Position numbers and translations under genes: made by a program | The notes under the pieces: generated by a model | What the model saw: the letters and a program-made list of their open reading frames with translations, nothing else | Database searches by the model: none | Told to the model about the DNA's origin: nothing | Assembly (NCBI GenBank): GCA_964589935.1 | Contig: CAZPVD010000001.1 | Coordinates: 1 to 64,000, forward strand | Source of the DNA: VHCN01 sp964589935 | Lineage (GTDB): Bacteria > Verrucomicrobiota > Verrucomicrobiia > Limisphaerales > VHCN01 | Reading direction: 5' to 3' | Length of the DNA stretch: 64,000 bases | Shown here: positions 6,804 through 16,551 of the stretch, piece after piece | Layout of the letters: every line of letters starts with the position of its first letter | Numbering within the stretch: the first letter of the stretch is position 1

Positions 6804-9146
6804 TTACTTCGCGCTTGTCTGTGTTGTCGCGCGCCGGACGTGCAGCAGGACGGGAAGGGAAGTTTGCCGGCCTTCTTGGTTTTCAATCGCGTGGCAGAGC
6901 CGGTCTGTTTCCGGCACCCATCGCTCGGCGTAGAAGAAGATTTCCCGCTTGTTCTGACCTTTCGGAATCAGGACGCCGTTCAAGCCAATGTCATCCACGA
7001 TCACGCCGTGCGGCAGGCCGTCCACTTGGAACGTCACGAGGTCGTCGTGGCCGTTGCGCTCGATGCGCAGCCACGCGGAGGCGCGGCGACCAGGAACAAT
7101 CGTGATTTCATAAGGCTTGTCTTGCGAAGCGGGCGCCGCCTTCTCATCCGGCACAAGCTGCACAAACACCTTTGGTTTGTCGCCGAGCGTAATCTTGCCG
7201 AAGTTGTTCACTTCCTTCGTCACAGTTTTTCCGGCAATTGTCCCGGTCGCCGTGATTTTCACGTTCGTCCACTCTTCGGGTTTCGTCATCGCGTCCAGTG
7301 CGGCGTTGAGCGTGCCTTTTGCCTCTCGATGGCCAGCTTGAATCACGAGCGGAGTAGAAACGGCGAAGCCCGACGGCACGCCGCTGACATTCACCGTGAT
7401 GTCGCCGTCGAAGCCATCCACGCGGTCCGCGCTCACGGTGAACTCCTTGCCGCTGCCGCGGTTGATCGTCTGGTCCGCGCCGGCAAGCGAAACCTTGAAG
7501 TCCTGCTTCGGCTCGCGCACGAGCAGGCGATAGGCAAAACGATTGCCACTGAAACCACGTGAGTCGGTCACGCGAATGAGATACGCGCCATCCTTCGGCG
7601 CGGTGAAAAACAATTTTGAATCTGGGCCGAGCTTGCGTTCGCCGTCGTCGTCGTTGACGTAGTTGACGGCGAAGACCGGCAGGCCGGTTTGCACGATTTT
7701 CGCGCCGACGGGATGTGGCTCGACGACGTAGCACGTCTCCTCGTTTGCGTGGGCCGTCGCAGTCGTGTCAAAGTAGGCGACGCGCTTGCCGCCGATGGTG
7801 TAGAACTGCGAGTCGGAGTCCGGGCCTTGTGGCGCGCGGAAGATTTTGCACACCTCGCCATTGAGCCAGATGAACTGGTTCAGTTCCATTTCCTCCCAGT
7901 TTTTGAGGCGCACGCCGGCGATGTTCGAGTCAATCGGGCGGAAGTTGATGTAGCTGTCGCGCACGGCCTGCATCAGCAGGCGAGGCACCGGGACTCCGTC
8001 GGGGAAGAGCACTTCGATCTTGGTGTCCACGGGCGAACCGCGTCGCGAAGCCATTGTCTCGATGATCCAAGTCTGCCCGCCCCGTGCGTCGAAACGGAAC
8101 AAATCCGCGTCGTCGGTCTGGCCCTTGCGCGTGGGCCAGATGCGGCCGTTCACGACGCACGGAACGGAAATCTTCGTCGCCGTGGCAGGCGTGTCGTTTG
8201 GCTCGGACTCGATAAACTCTTTCGCCTCGCCGACGAGGACCCTTACTTCGCGACGCATGCGGAACTTCTCCGCATCCACTGGGACGATGACTTCGCCGCT
8301 CGCTCCAGCTTTCACGCGGGCCTTCGCGCTCGGCGGAAGATTTTCGCCGGTCAGTTCGACTTCAGCTTCCGTGTTCGGCGGAACACTCATCGGAAATGCG
8401 CCCGTGACGATGGAAAAATCGCCGACCGAGAGCCGATAAAAGTGATCCTTTGACGCCGCAGCCATGAGGTCGTTGACGCGAACGGTGTAGCGCTCCGTCG
8501 CGGGCGCCTTGAACACGAGCAGGGGATCGGTGCCGCCATCGAAACCGTTGTTCGCCGCGAGCACGTTGCCATGCGCGTCAAGCAGCGTGAGGATGCAGTT
8601 TTTCGCCGCTGAACCGAGGCTCTCGGCCGCGAGGTCGCAGACGATGGTCTGGCCCGCCGCGGCAATGAACTCAAACTGTCCCGGCCTGCCCGGTGAGTCG
8701 AGCGTGCCCCAAAAACTCACAGGCACTTGCGGCGCGCTCGCGGGCTTCGCTGACTCATAAATCTGTGGCAAATCATCCACGAATAGCTTCACCTTGCCGC
8801 TCTCGCCAGCGGCGCTCTTCACGGTGAACTCGTAAGCGCCGCGCGTGAGAGTGGACGCAGCCTTCACTTGAATGGACGCCTCGTTTGCTTTCGCGCCGGG
8901 CAGCGACGTGGCCGTGAAATTTGTGTTCGCAAACGCAATGCCCGTGATGTCCGTGAGGTTTGCTCCTGTGATTTTGATTTTGATTTCCGTTCCGCGCTGC
9001 ATCCCGCGCGGCTCGATGCGCGTAACGGACGGCGCGGGCGTCGGCATTGCTTTTTTGGTGGGTTCGGCTGCGCCGGCGGAAACTAAAAGCGCCATCAATA
9101 CGGCCGTGAACGCGGACATTCGCAGGAATTGCAGGCTGAACTTCAT
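6804..9146 (-). CDS. Large secreted protein with IPT/TIG-like and PPC-like domains
   Basis: This 780-residue protein has a signal peptide (about residues 1-27). The first region, VTRIEPRGMQRGTEIKIKI and onward (about 41-125), looks like an IPT/TIG immunoglobulin-like domain. Repeated stretches resemble bacterial pre-peptidase C-terminal (PPC) beta-sandwich domains, for example GQFEFIAAAGQTIVCDLAAE, then DLFRFDARGGQTWIIE, then GAYLIRVTDSRG. No catalytic domain is recognised. Its start overlaps the stop of the upstream cytochrome/WD40 gene (ATGA), and such pairs are familiar in Planctomycetes and Verrucomicrobia. Domain names are pattern-based. Confidence 0.8.
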   Translation of the reverse strand: MKFSLQFLRMSAFTAVLMALLVSAGAAEPTKKAMPTPAPSVTRIEPRGMQRGTEIKIKITGANLTDITGIAFANTNFTATSLPGAKANEASIQVKAASTLTRGAYEFTVKSAAGESGKVKLFVDDLPQIYESAKPASAPQVPVSFWGTLDSPGRPGQFEFIAAAGQTIVCDLAAESLGSAAKNCILTLLDAHGNVLAANNGFDGGTDPLLVFKAPATERYTVRVNDLMAAASKDHFYRLSVGDFSIVTGAFPMSVPPNTEAEVELTGENLPPSAKARVKAGASGEVIVPVDAEKFRMRREVRVLVGEAKEFIESEPNDTPATATKISVPCVVNGRIWPTRKGQTDDADLFRFDARGGQTWIIETMASRRGSPVDTKIEVLFPDGVPVPRLLMQAVRDSYINFRPIDSNIAGVRLKNWEEMELNQFIWLNGEVCKIFRAPQGPDSDSQFYTIGGKRVAYFDTTATAHANEETCYVVEPHPVGAKIVQTGLPVFAVNYVNDDDGERKLGPDSKLFFTAPKDGAYLIRVTDSRGFSGNRFAYRLLVREPKQDFKVSLAGADQTINRGSGKEFTVSADRVDGFDGDITVNVSGVPSGFAVSTPLVIQAGHREAKGTLNAALDAMTKPEEWTNVKITATGTIAGKTVTKEVNNFGKITLGDKPKVFVQLVPDEKAAPASQDKPYEITIVPGRRASAWLRIERNGHDDLVTFQVDGLPHGVIVDDIGLNGVLIPKGQNKREIFFYAERWVPETDRLCHAIENQEGRQTSLPVLLHVRRATTQTSAK

Positions 9147-10492
9147 AACTTGTTTGCGGATTGGACGGCCTTGCCCGTGAATGTATCGTAGAATTTCAGC
9201 GCGCCATCGAGCCGGCCAAGGACGACGTTTTTCCCGCCGGCTGCAAACGCAATTCCCGGCGCGAGATCGGCTTGGGGTTCGAGCAGGAGGCGTTCGGTGA
9301 TCGTATCGGCGTCCCAGAGTTTCACCGTGCGGTCTTCCGATGAGGAAAGCAACAGCTTGCCGTCGGGAGAAAATACGAGACTGAGAATTGGCCCCTCGTG
9401 CGCGAAACGCGACTCAAGCAATTCGTTCGTTCCGTCAAGGGCGCTCTCGCTCACGGCATAAACGCGGATGCGATTGTCCACGCCGGCGGTGAAAACGCGC
9501 CTGCCGTCTGGCGTGAAGGCGACGGCGTAGAGTTCCTTCAATGCCTCCGGCCGTGTGTCCAGGCGCTTGCTGGTCGCAACTTCCCAAAGCTTCAACGTGC
9601 GGTCACCGCTCACACTTGCGAGCACCTTGCCGTCGGGCCGGAACGCCAGGCCGAACACCGCGCCATTGTGTCCGGTGAGCGTGCGCAGTTCGCGTCCGTC
9701 GGCGATATTCCAGAGTTTGATTTTTTGATCGTAGCTTCCGGTGGCGAGCGTCTGGCCGTCAGGCGAAATTGCGATGGAATAGAGAGCGTCCGTGTGGTCC
9801 TCAAGCGTTCGAAGGCACTGGCCTTTTTCGACATCCCACAATTTCGCCTCGCCGAACAGGCCAGCCTCGCCCGCCGCAGTCGCAAGCAGCTTGCCGTCTC
9901 GCGAGAAAGCGGCGGCGTTTACGAAGCCGCGATGTCCCGCCAACGTCTTCACGACTGCGCCGGTTTCGGTGGAGACCAGTTCAACTTCACCGTAGCGCGC
10001 GACGGCGATGAGGCTTTGCGCTGGAGCGGAGGCGAGCGCGTGAATGGCCCGCGGCGGCTTGATTTTCAGGACGATTTTAGGCGTCTTGAGATCGCGCGGA
10101 ACCAGTGTGATCTGCTGTTTTGGGGCGATTGCGCCCGCGTCAATCCACGCTTTCACCACGGAAATTTCCTTCGGCGTGAGCTTGGGGCGTTTGCCGGGCG
10201 GCATGAGTTTTTTGCCATCGCGGCCCTCGATGGATTTCACGAGCAGGCTCTCGACACTGTTTCCCGGCGCGATGGGTTTACCGGAGTCACCACCTTTCAT
10301 CATCGTGTCGAAACTTTCGAGGACGAGATTTTTTTCGGGATCCTGCGCGGCGTGGCAGTCGAGGCAGTGCTTCCCAAAGATGGCAGCGACCGCGGCAAAA
10401 TCCGGCGGCGTGGCAGAAGTATCCGCGGCGCTGACGCTCGAAGTGAACAGCATCACAGCAAACAAGGCCGTAAAAATGGCGCGAAGAATCAT
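9143..10492 (-). CDS. Exported c-type cytochrome domain fused to WD40 beta-propeller
   Basis: This 449-residue protein has a signal peptide (about 1-23), then one haem c site CLDCH at residues 43-47 in a planctomycete-cytochrome-like domain (LMPPGKRPKLTPKEISVVKAW, with MPPG as a possible axial Met). From about residue 145 it becomes a WD40 propeller. Repeats include GHRGFVNAAAFSRDGKLLATA, HTDALYSIAISPDGQTLATG and GHNGAVFGLAFRPDGKVLAS. It is expected in the periplasm. The downstream PPC/IPT protein overlaps by four bases, so the two are translationally coupled and may form one complex. Partner and redox role are unknown. Confidence 0.88.
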   Translation of the reverse strand: MILRAIFTALFAVMLFTSSVSAADTSATPPDFAAVAAIFGKHCLDCHAAQDPEKNLVLESFDTMMKGGDSGKPIAPGNSVESLLVKSIEGRDGKKLMPPGKRPKLTPKEISVVKAWIDAGAIAPKQQITLVPRDLKTPKIVLKIKPPRAIHALASAPAQSLIAVARYGEVELVSTETGAVVKTLAGHRGFVNAAAFSRDGKLLATAAGEAGLFGEAKLWDVEKGQCLRTLEDHTDALYSIAISPDGQTLATGSYDQKIKLWNIADGRELRTLTGHNGAVFGLAFRPDGKVLASVSGDRTLKLWEVATSKRLDTRPEALKELYAVAFTPDGRRVFTAGVDNRIRVYAVSESALDGTNELLESRFAHEGPILSLVFSPDGKLLLSSSEDRTVKLWDADTITERLLLEPQADLAPGIAFAAGGKNVVLGRLDGALKFYDTFTGKAVQSANKL

Positions 10493-10574
10493 GTCAGATT
10501 GATTCGACGCCAGCCTAGCCTCCTTCCATGCAGTCGCAATAGAGGATTCTGCAAAGCGTCATGTAGAATCCTGC

Positions 10575-11165
10575 TCAAACCGGATGCTGCGCGGTGCTTT
10601 CCCACGACTCCAGCGCCACTTTTAGCAATTCCACAGGCAAGCCGACGACATTGCTGTGCGAGCCGGAGATGCCCTCGATGATGAGTTCGCCTTTTTCCTG
10701 AATGGCGTAGGCGCCGGCCTTGTCGAGCGGATTCACGGCGGCGAGATATTCCTTGATGACGGCATCGGTGAGACGGCGGAATTTCACCGTGGTTTGGTCG
10801 GCAAATATTTCACAATGATGTCCGGTGAGGTGCGTAAGGCAGACGCCCGTGACGACTTGGTGCGTCTGGCCGGAAAGCGATTTCAGCATATCGCACGCCT
10901 CGGTGCGCGTAGCTGGCTTGCCGAAAAGCCGCCCGCCGAGATAGACGAGCGTGTCCGCGCCGAGCACGAGTGCGGCGGGATGACGCTTTGCGACCATGCG
11001 CGCCTTGCGATAGGCGTTTAGCTGGGACAGTTCGCGCGCGGTGAGTTGTTCATGATGAACTTCGTCCGCCTCGGACGGCACGACCGCAAAGTCCAGACCC
11101 ATCTCACGCAGCAACTCCGCGCGACGCGGCGACGCCGAAGCAAGGATGAGCGGAGGAAGTGGCAT
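10575..11165 (-). CDS. Maf-family nucleotide pyrophosphatase
   Basis: This 196-residue protein belongs to the Maf/YhdE/YceF family, which hydrolyses dTTP, UTP or modified nucleotides to monophosphates. The signature SASPRR lies at residues 10-15 and the catalytic Asp is D71 in GADTLVYLGGRLFGKP. The frame is open upstream, but the ATG at 11165 is chosen because homologues begin just before ILASASPRR. It lies eight bases after the DUF1802 gene, with which it is probably co-transcribed. The YhdE or YceF subtype is not assigned. Confidence 0.93.
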   Translation of the reverse strand: MPLPPLILASASPRRAELLREMGLDFAVVPSEADEVHHEQLTARELSQLNAYRKARMVAKRHPAALVLGADTLVYLGGRLFGKPATRTEACDMLKSLSGQTHQVVTGVCLTHLTGHHCEIFADQTTVKFRRLTDAVIKEYLAAVNPLDKAGAYAIQEKGELIIEGISGSHSNVVGLPVELLKVALESWESTAQHPV

Positions 11166-11173
11166 GGCCGACC

Positions 11174-11752
11174 TCACTGAACGATCGCCGCCGGCAGTTC
11201 GAGCGCTTCCTGAAATGCCTCCAGCTTGTCCGCGAACGCGCCGCACGAGAGCACGGGCTTTGCGGTCTCGACGGCGATCTCCTGTTCGAGTTCCACCCAA
11301 GATTTGCAGCCGCCGTAGCTCTCGCGCATCGGCAATTCGATCACGCCCGGGAGGCGATACACGCGCACGGCCATCGCATAGATGTTCTTCGACTCGCCCC
11401 AGTCAAAGCGTTCTGCGACCACGTCGTCGCGCCAGATATGCTGCCCGCGCAACGCCTCCGCATTGGTAAGGGAGTGAAGCTGCTTCCACGCGACAACTTC
11501 GGCGAGGAATTCAATGCGAACCTCGTCCGCTGCTGGAAATGCCGGCGCAATTTCATCGTAACGCGCCTGCGCCGCGGCGATCACCGACTCGCGCTGCTGA
11601 TGAAACAGCGAAGGGAACAGTAGAAACTGGTGGTGCTCGATTTGAAAACCCTCGCGGCCCTCGCTGATGCCGCCCTTGCGGAGGATCACGATCTGTTCGC
11701 CGCGTCCCAGCGCATCCACCACGACTGCCCATTCTTTGAATGCAATCCGCAT
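11174..11752 (-). CDS. DUF1802-family protein
   Basis: This 192-residue cytosolic protein begins MRIAFKEWAVVVDALGRGEQ, with ILRKGGISEGREGF next, a pattern typical of DUF1802. No catalytic site is known to me. The start at 11752 was chosen from that conserved opening; upstream in-frame sequence is not protein-like. It is divergent from the first sulfatase at 11928 and sits just ahead of maf. Confidence 0.82.
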   Translation of the reverse strand: MRIAFKEWAVVVDALGRGEQIVILRKGGISEGREGFQIEHHQFLLFPSLFHQQRESVIAAAQARYDEIAPAFPAADEVRIEFLAEVVAWKQLHSLTNAEALRGQHIWRDDVVAERFDWGESKNIYAMAVRVYRLPGVIELPMRESYGGCKSWVELEQEIAVETAKPVLSCGAFADKLEAFQEALELPAAIVQ

Positions 11753-11927
11753 GGCTAAACAATAGCCGCGCTGCGCGAGTGCGTCGAGCCTCGTTGCATG
11801 AAGCTCGGGCGTGGCGTCATGACGTTGCGGACAATTCAAGTCACCTTTGCGCGCCGGGTCGCGTCTGCTGCGTTTGACATTAGCCGTGTTGACCGCTTGA
11901 ATCCTCGCACGACCACGCTCATTGCGC

Positions 11928-13373
11928 ATGAAAGCCTTCTGCCGTTCGCTTCGCATTTTCGTTGCCTGTTTGTTTGCCTGCATCGCGCTTGCGATGCGCG
12001 CCGCGGACGCGCGGCCGAATGTCATCGTCATCCTCGCCGATGACATGGGCTACGGCGACCTCGGTTGTTATGGGCATCCGAAATTCAAGACGCCCAACCT
12101 CGACCGCATGGCCGCCGAGGGCGCGAGGCTGACCCAGTTCAACTGCCCGATGCCTTTCTGCGCGCCGACGCGAGCGTCGCTGATGACGGGGCGTTATCCG
12201 TTTCGCTGCGGCATGACAAGCAATCCCGCGCCCGACGGCGGCCCGGTGGCAAACACGCTGCATTTGTCGGAAACGGAAATCACGCTCGCGCAAGTTTTCA
12301 AGCGTGCCGGCTACGCGACGGGCATGGTCGGCAAATGGCACCTCGGCCACAGCAAGCCCGAATGGCTTCCGACCGGGCGCGGCTTCGACGAATACCTCGG
12401 CATCCCTTACTCGAACGACATGCGGCCCGTGCAGTTCGTCGAGGGCACGAACGTCGCCGAGTATCCGCTCGTGCAGGCGACCATCACGCGGCGCTACACG
12501 GCGCGCTGCCTCGACTTCATCGAGCGCAACAAGTCGCGGCCCTTCTTCTTCTACTTCGCCCACGCGATGCCGCACAAGCCGCTCGCGACGACGGAAAAGT
12601 TCTACAAGCAGAGCGGGGCGGGCCTTTACGGCGACGTGATGGCCGACCTCGACGCGAGCGTCGGCGAAGTGCTCGCAAAGGTGAAGGCGCTCGGCCTCGA
12701 TGAACGCACGCTGATTTTTTTCACGAGCGACAACGGCCCGTGGTATGGCGGCAGCGCCGGCGGCTTGCGCGGCATGAAGGGCACGAGCTGGGAAGGCGGC
12801 TACCGCGTGCCGCTCATCGCGCGTTGGCCGGGTAAAATCCCCGCCGGCCACGTGAGCGCCGCGCCTGCCGTGATGATGGATATTTTTGCGACTTCACTGA
12901 AGGCCGCGGGCATCGCGCCACCCGACGACCGCGTGATTGACGGCGCGGACATCATGCCGCTGCTCACGAGCGACGCGAAGAGTCCGCACGAAGTTGTCTT
13001 TGGCCATCAAGGCCCGCGGCTCGCGTGCGTGCGTGACGCGCGCTGGAAACTCCACATCCTCGCGCCGAACGACCGCCGCGACGGCAAGTCAGGCGAGCGG
13101 TGGATTGATCCGCGCGGCCCGGACGGTGTGACGATCCTTGCGCCTTTCGAGCAGTATCAGCCGACGGATTATCCGGGTCTGCGCACCGGCGACGAGACGA
13201 AGGCCGGTTCACTTTTCGATTTGCAGAACGATCCCGGCGAGCAGCACGACGTCGCCGCGCAGCACCCCGAAGTCGTCGCTCGGTTGAAGGCAGCCTTCGA
13301 CGAGATGAACAAAATTGTTCCGCCGCCCCCGGCACAGGCGGGCAAGAAGAAGGCGAAAGAGAAGACGCAATGA
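11928..13373 (+). CDS. Secreted sulfatase 1 (Cys-type, formylglycine-dependent)
   Basis: This 481-residue sulfatase has a signal peptide (about 1-26). Metal-binding aspartates sit in ILADDMGYGD (D38, D39). The modification site C-A-P-T-R occupies residues 78-82 and its Cys must be converted to formylglycine. GMVGKWHLGH and FFTSDNGPW supply further active-site residues. Substrate is unknown; relatives act on sulfated glycans. It opens the island's first gene run and its stop overlaps the amidase start (ATGA). A TTG six bases upstream is a less likely start. Confidence 0.93.
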   Translation: MKAFCRSLRIFVACLFACIALAMRAADARPNVIVILADDMGYGDLGCYGHPKFKTPNLDRMAAEGARLTQFNCPMPFCAPTRASLMTGRYPFRCGMTSNPAPDGGPVANTLHLSETEITLAQVFKRAGYATGMVGKWHLGHSKPEWLPTGRGFDEYLGIPYSNDMRPVQFVEGTNVAEYPLVQATITRRYTARCLDFIERNKSRPFFFYFAHAMPHKPLATTEKFYKQSGAGLYGDVMADLDASVGEVLAKVKALGLDERTLIFFTSDNGPWYGGSAGGLRGMKGTSWEGGYRVPLIARWPGKIPAGHVSAAPAVMMDIFATSLKAAGIAPPDDRVIDGADIMPLLTSDAKSPHEVVFGHQGPRLACVRDARWKLHILAPNDRRDGKSGERWIDPRGPDGVTILAPFEQYQPTDYPGLRTGDETKAGSLFDLQNDPGEQHDVAAQHPEVVARLKAAFDEMNKIVPPPPAQAGKKKAKEKTQ

Positions 13374-15091
13374 GTGCCTCACAGATTTTCCGAATCCGTT
13401 TCGTGAACTCCGTGCTGCTGTGCGGCGCGCTTTGCGCCCCGGCATTTGCGCAGACGAACACGAACGCTTCAGCGACGAACGCCATTTCACGCCAGACACT
13501 CATCGAAGCGCAAAAACTTCTCGGCCTCGAATTTTCCGACAGCAAGCTGGACATGGCGCTGAGCTCGTTGCGGGCGCAGCCGCTGCGCTTCGAGCGAATG
13601 CGCGCGGTCGGCGTCACGAATGCCATCCCCCCGGCGTTGTGGTTTGACCCGCGTCCCGCCGGCTTCAAGCTCGACACAATGCGCCGTTCGCCGAAGTGGA
13701 CTTCGACCGGCAAAGTTAAACGGCCCGCGCGCGACGAAGACCTTGCGTTCATGTCTGTCGGCGAGTTGGGCACTTTGCTCAAGTCGCGGCAGGTGAAGTC
13801 CGAGGAGCTTGCGCGGCTCTACCTTGACCGGCTCAAGAAATACGGGCCGAAGCTCGACTGCGTCATCACGCTCACCGAAGAACTCGCGCTGGAGCAGGCG
13901 CGGCGCGCGGACAAGGAAATCGCCGCCGGCAAATACCGGGGACCGTTGCACGGCATTCCGTATGGCGCGAAGGATTTGCTCGCCGTGCGCGGCTATCGCA
14001 CGACGTGGGGATCGGCGGCTTACAAGGAACAGGTGATTGATGCCGACGCCGAAGTTGTCCAGCGGCTCGAAAAAGCCGGCGCGGTGCTTGTCGCGAAGCT
14101 CACGCTTGGCGAACTCGCGCTGGGCGACGTGTGGTTCGCCGGCAGAAATCGGCCGACGCGGAATCCGTGGGATTTTTCGGAAGGTTCGAGTGGTTCGTCC
14201 GCCGGTTCCGCGTGCGCGACCTCGGCGGGGCTCGTCGCGTTCGGCATCGGCTCGGAGACGTGGGGCAGCATCGTGTCGCCATGCGAGCGTTGCGGCGTCA
14301 CCGGGCTCAGGCCGACTTATGGCCGCGTGCCGCGCACGGGCGCGATGGCGCTCTCGTGGAGCATGGACAAGCTCGGTCCCATCTGCCGCACCGTGGAAGA
14401 TTGCGCGCTGGTGTTCGATGCCATCGCCGGGCCAGACGGAAGCGACCAGTCCTGCGTGGACGCGCCGTTCAACTACGACCCCAACGTGAAGCTCGTAAAA
14501 CTGCGGATCGGCTATTTGAAGAAGGATTTTGAAAAGGCCAACCGCACGAACGACCTTGCGACGCTCGACAAGCTGCGCGAACTCGGCGCGTATTTAATTC
14601 CGCTGGAATTGCCGAAATATCCTATCAACGCCCTCTCGTTGATCCTGAACGTTGAGTCCGCCGCCGCGTTCGACGACCTCACGCGCAGCGGGCGAGACGA
14701 CCTGCTTGTCTTGCAAGGCGCGTGGCCGAACACGTTCCGCCGCGCGCGGTTCGTGCCGGCGGTCGAGTATCTTCAGGCGAACCGCGTCCGCTGGCTGCTC
14801 GTGCAAGAGATGGCGAAGATGCTTGAGAAGGTGGATTTGTATGTCGCGCCCGCAGACGACGGTGACAACAGCCTGCTGACGAATCTTACGGGACACCCGG
14901 CTGTCGCGGTGCCGAACGGCTTCACGGCACACGGCACGCCCACGGCCATCACGTTCATCGGGAAACTTTATGGTGAAGCGCAGATGCTCGCCGCTGCGAA
15001 GGCGTATCAGGACGCGGCTGGATTTTACAGAAAACATCCACCGCTGGACGAGCAAATGGCGAAGCAGAATGAATCCGCAGCGTCCCGATGA
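13370..15091 (+). CDS. Secreted amidase-signature family hydrolase
   Basis: This 573-residue protein has a signal peptide (about 1-27) and an amidase-signature domain with the Ser-cisSer-Lys triad: K201 in GIPYGAKDLL, S274 in the EGSSGSSAGSA loop, and nucleophile S300 in GSETWGSIVSP. Spacings (73 and 26) match the family. It cleaves an amide or carbamate bond in an unknown substrate. About 95 residues after the signal peptide precede the catalytic domain, an extension seen in secreted PVC members. It is coupled to sulfatase 1 upstream and to the unknown secreted protein at 15088 downstream, both by four-base overlaps. Confidence 0.93.
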   Translation: MSASQIFRIRFVNSVLLCGALCAPAFAQTNTNASATNAISRQTLIEAQKLLGLEFSDSKLDMALSSLRAQPLRFERMRAVGVTNAIPPALWFDPRPAGFKLDTMRRSPKWTSTGKVKRPARDEDLAFMSVGELGTLLKSRQVKSEELARLYLDRLKKYGPKLDCVITLTEELALEQARRADKEIAAGKYRGPLHGIPYGAKDLLAVRGYRTTWGSAAYKEQVIDADAEVVQRLEKAGAVLVAKLTLGELALGDVWFAGRNRPTRNPWDFSEGSSGSSAGSACATSAGLVAFGIGSETWGSIVSPCERCGVTGLRPTYGRVPRTGAMALSWSMDKLGPICRTVEDCALVFDAIAGPDGSDQSCVDAPFNYDPNVKLVKLRIGYLKKDFEKANRTNDLATLDKLRELGAYLIPLELPKYPINALSLILNVESAAAFDDLTRSGRDDLLVLQGAWPNTFRRARFVPAVEYLQANRVRWLLVQEMAKMLEKVDLYVAPADDGDNSLLTNLTGHPAVAVPNGFTAHGTPTAITFIGKLYGEAQMLAAAKAYQDAAGFYRKHPPLDEQMAKQNESAASR

Positions 15092-16551
15092 TCCCTCGGC
15101 GATTTTCTTGTTTGGTCATGTTGCTTGCCGCATCCGGCGCCGTGTTGCTTCGAGCGGAGGACAAGACCGGCTTGGTGCTCAAGTCCGAGAGTTTCGACCG
15201 CGATCCGGGCTGGGAGAGTCAGAACAACCACGTCGCGTCCGAGTCGCTTGTCTCGGTCACGCAGGACTTCGGCTACAGCGCGACGGCGTTCGCGAGCAAG
15301 GAGAAGGGCGAGATCGGCGGGCGGCTCTGGCGCGCGTCGCAGCCGACATGGTATGCGGAAAAGATTTCGCCCAGGACGTTCGACGACAAACTCAGCGCGT
15401 CGGGAACATTCGCGATCACGGAAAAGGGCAGCGGTGCCGTGATTTTCGGCTGGTTCAACGCGAGCCAGACCGAGGGCACCAGCCGCCCGCTGCAATCGCT
15501 CGGTATCCAGATCGGCACTTCAAAAAATGGGGGGACGGTTCACATCCGTCTGCACACCGCGCAAAACCAGTCCGCCGGAATGCTGATCCCGCCCAAGCAG
15601 GAAAAGAAGGAGCACGGCACGTTCCGCAATGATGGCACGCGCTACTCGTGGAAGCTCGATTACGACCCGCAGGCCGCCGGCGGCAAAGGACGCGTCACGT
15701 TCTCCATCCACAGCAACCTGCCCAAGCCGGAGCCGTTTGAAAATCAGAGCTACTCCTTCGACTTGCCCGATGGTTACAAGAAGCAGGGGACAATCTTCGA
15801 CCGCTTCGGGTTGATGAACGGGACGAAGCCCGGCGGCCAGCAGACGGTTTACTTCGGCGACCTCGAACGCGACGGCCAGCCGCTTGACTTGCGCACCGAC
15901 CCACACTGGGACGCCACCGGCAATCGCGGCACGAGCTTGAAAGGTTCTGCTGGGGCGAACGATTTCGGCTTCAGTGGCACCACCCACGCCGGCGGCAAGT
16001 CCGGCGAAATCGGCGGCACGCTCTGGCGGACCGGCAAACAGTGGGCGTGTTACGCGGATCGCGTCGGGCCGCTCTCGCTCAACGACCGGCTCGAAGCGAG
16101 TGGAAAAGTTTTCCTCGAAGTCGGCGCGCCGGACTCGGGAATGTTGTTCGGCTGGTTCAAGAGCGGAAGTGGAACCGCCGCGCCAGACGAGGCGGGAAGC
16201 TTCGTCGGCGTCCGCGTCGCCGGGCCGTCGCGCGTCGGGCATTACTTTGCGCCCGCGTTCACGACGGCGAAGGGAGCCGCGCGTAACGCCGGCAAGGGGC
16301 CGGTGCTGATTCCGGGCCGCGCCTACGACTGGACGCTGACCTACGATCCGGCGGCAGCCGGCGGATTGGGCGCGGTGCGTGTGACGCTCGGCGGCGAGGC
16401 GTTCACGTTCGACTTGAAGAAGGGCGACAAGGCGCAGGGTGGCGAGTTTGACCGCTTCGGCTTTTTTTCAATCCACAACGATGGCGGCCACGCGCCGGTG
16501 AAGATATGGTTCGACGATTTGAAATACAGCGTTCGTAACAGCACACCATGA
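15088..16551 (+). CDS. Secreted two-repeat protein of unknown family, paralogue 1
   Basis: I do not recognise this 487-residue protein. After a signal peptide (about 1-23) it holds two homologous halves. The first starts at SESFDRDPGWESQNN (about residue 33) and the second at DPHWDATGNRG (about 270). Both contain GEIGGxLWR, a tyrosine-containing YA-x-[KR] segment, KLSASGTF or RLEASGKV, and FGWF. Each half ends in a FDRFG segment followed by a segment such as IWFDDLKY. The pattern of short strands and glycines suggests beta-sandwich lectin-like modules, which is inference. It overlaps the amidase stop and the next paralogue's start by four bases each. Confidence 0.8.
   Translation: MIPRRFSCLVMLLAASGAVLLRAEDKTGLVLKSESFDRDPGWESQNNHVASESLVSVTQDFGYSATAFASKEKGEIGGRLWRASQPTWYAEKISPRTFDDKLSASGTFAITEKGSGAVIFGWFNASQTEGTSRPLQSLGIQIGTSKNGGTVHIRLHTAQNQSAGMLIPPKQEKKEHGTFRNDGTRYSWKLDYDPQAAGGKGRVTFSIHSNLPKPEPFENQSYSFDLPDGYKKQGTIFDRFGLMNGTKPGGQQTVYFGDLERDGQPLDLRTDPHWDATGNRGTSLKGSAGANDFGFSGTTHAGGKSGEIGGTLWRTGKQWACYADRVGPLSLNDRLEASGKVFLEVGAPDSGMLFGWFKSGSGTAAPDEAGSFVGVRVAGPSRVGHYFAPAFTTAKGAARNAGKGPVLIPGRAYDWTLTYDPAAAGGLGAVRVTLGGEAFTFDLKKGDKAQGGEFDRFGFFSIHNDGGHAPVKIWFDDLKYSVRNSTP

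Noticed and set aside
13370..15091. GatA-type glutamyl-tRNA amidotransferase
   Set aside because: The protein has a signal peptide and a long N-terminal extension, and no gatB or gatC is near. It is an exported amidase-signature hydrolase instead.
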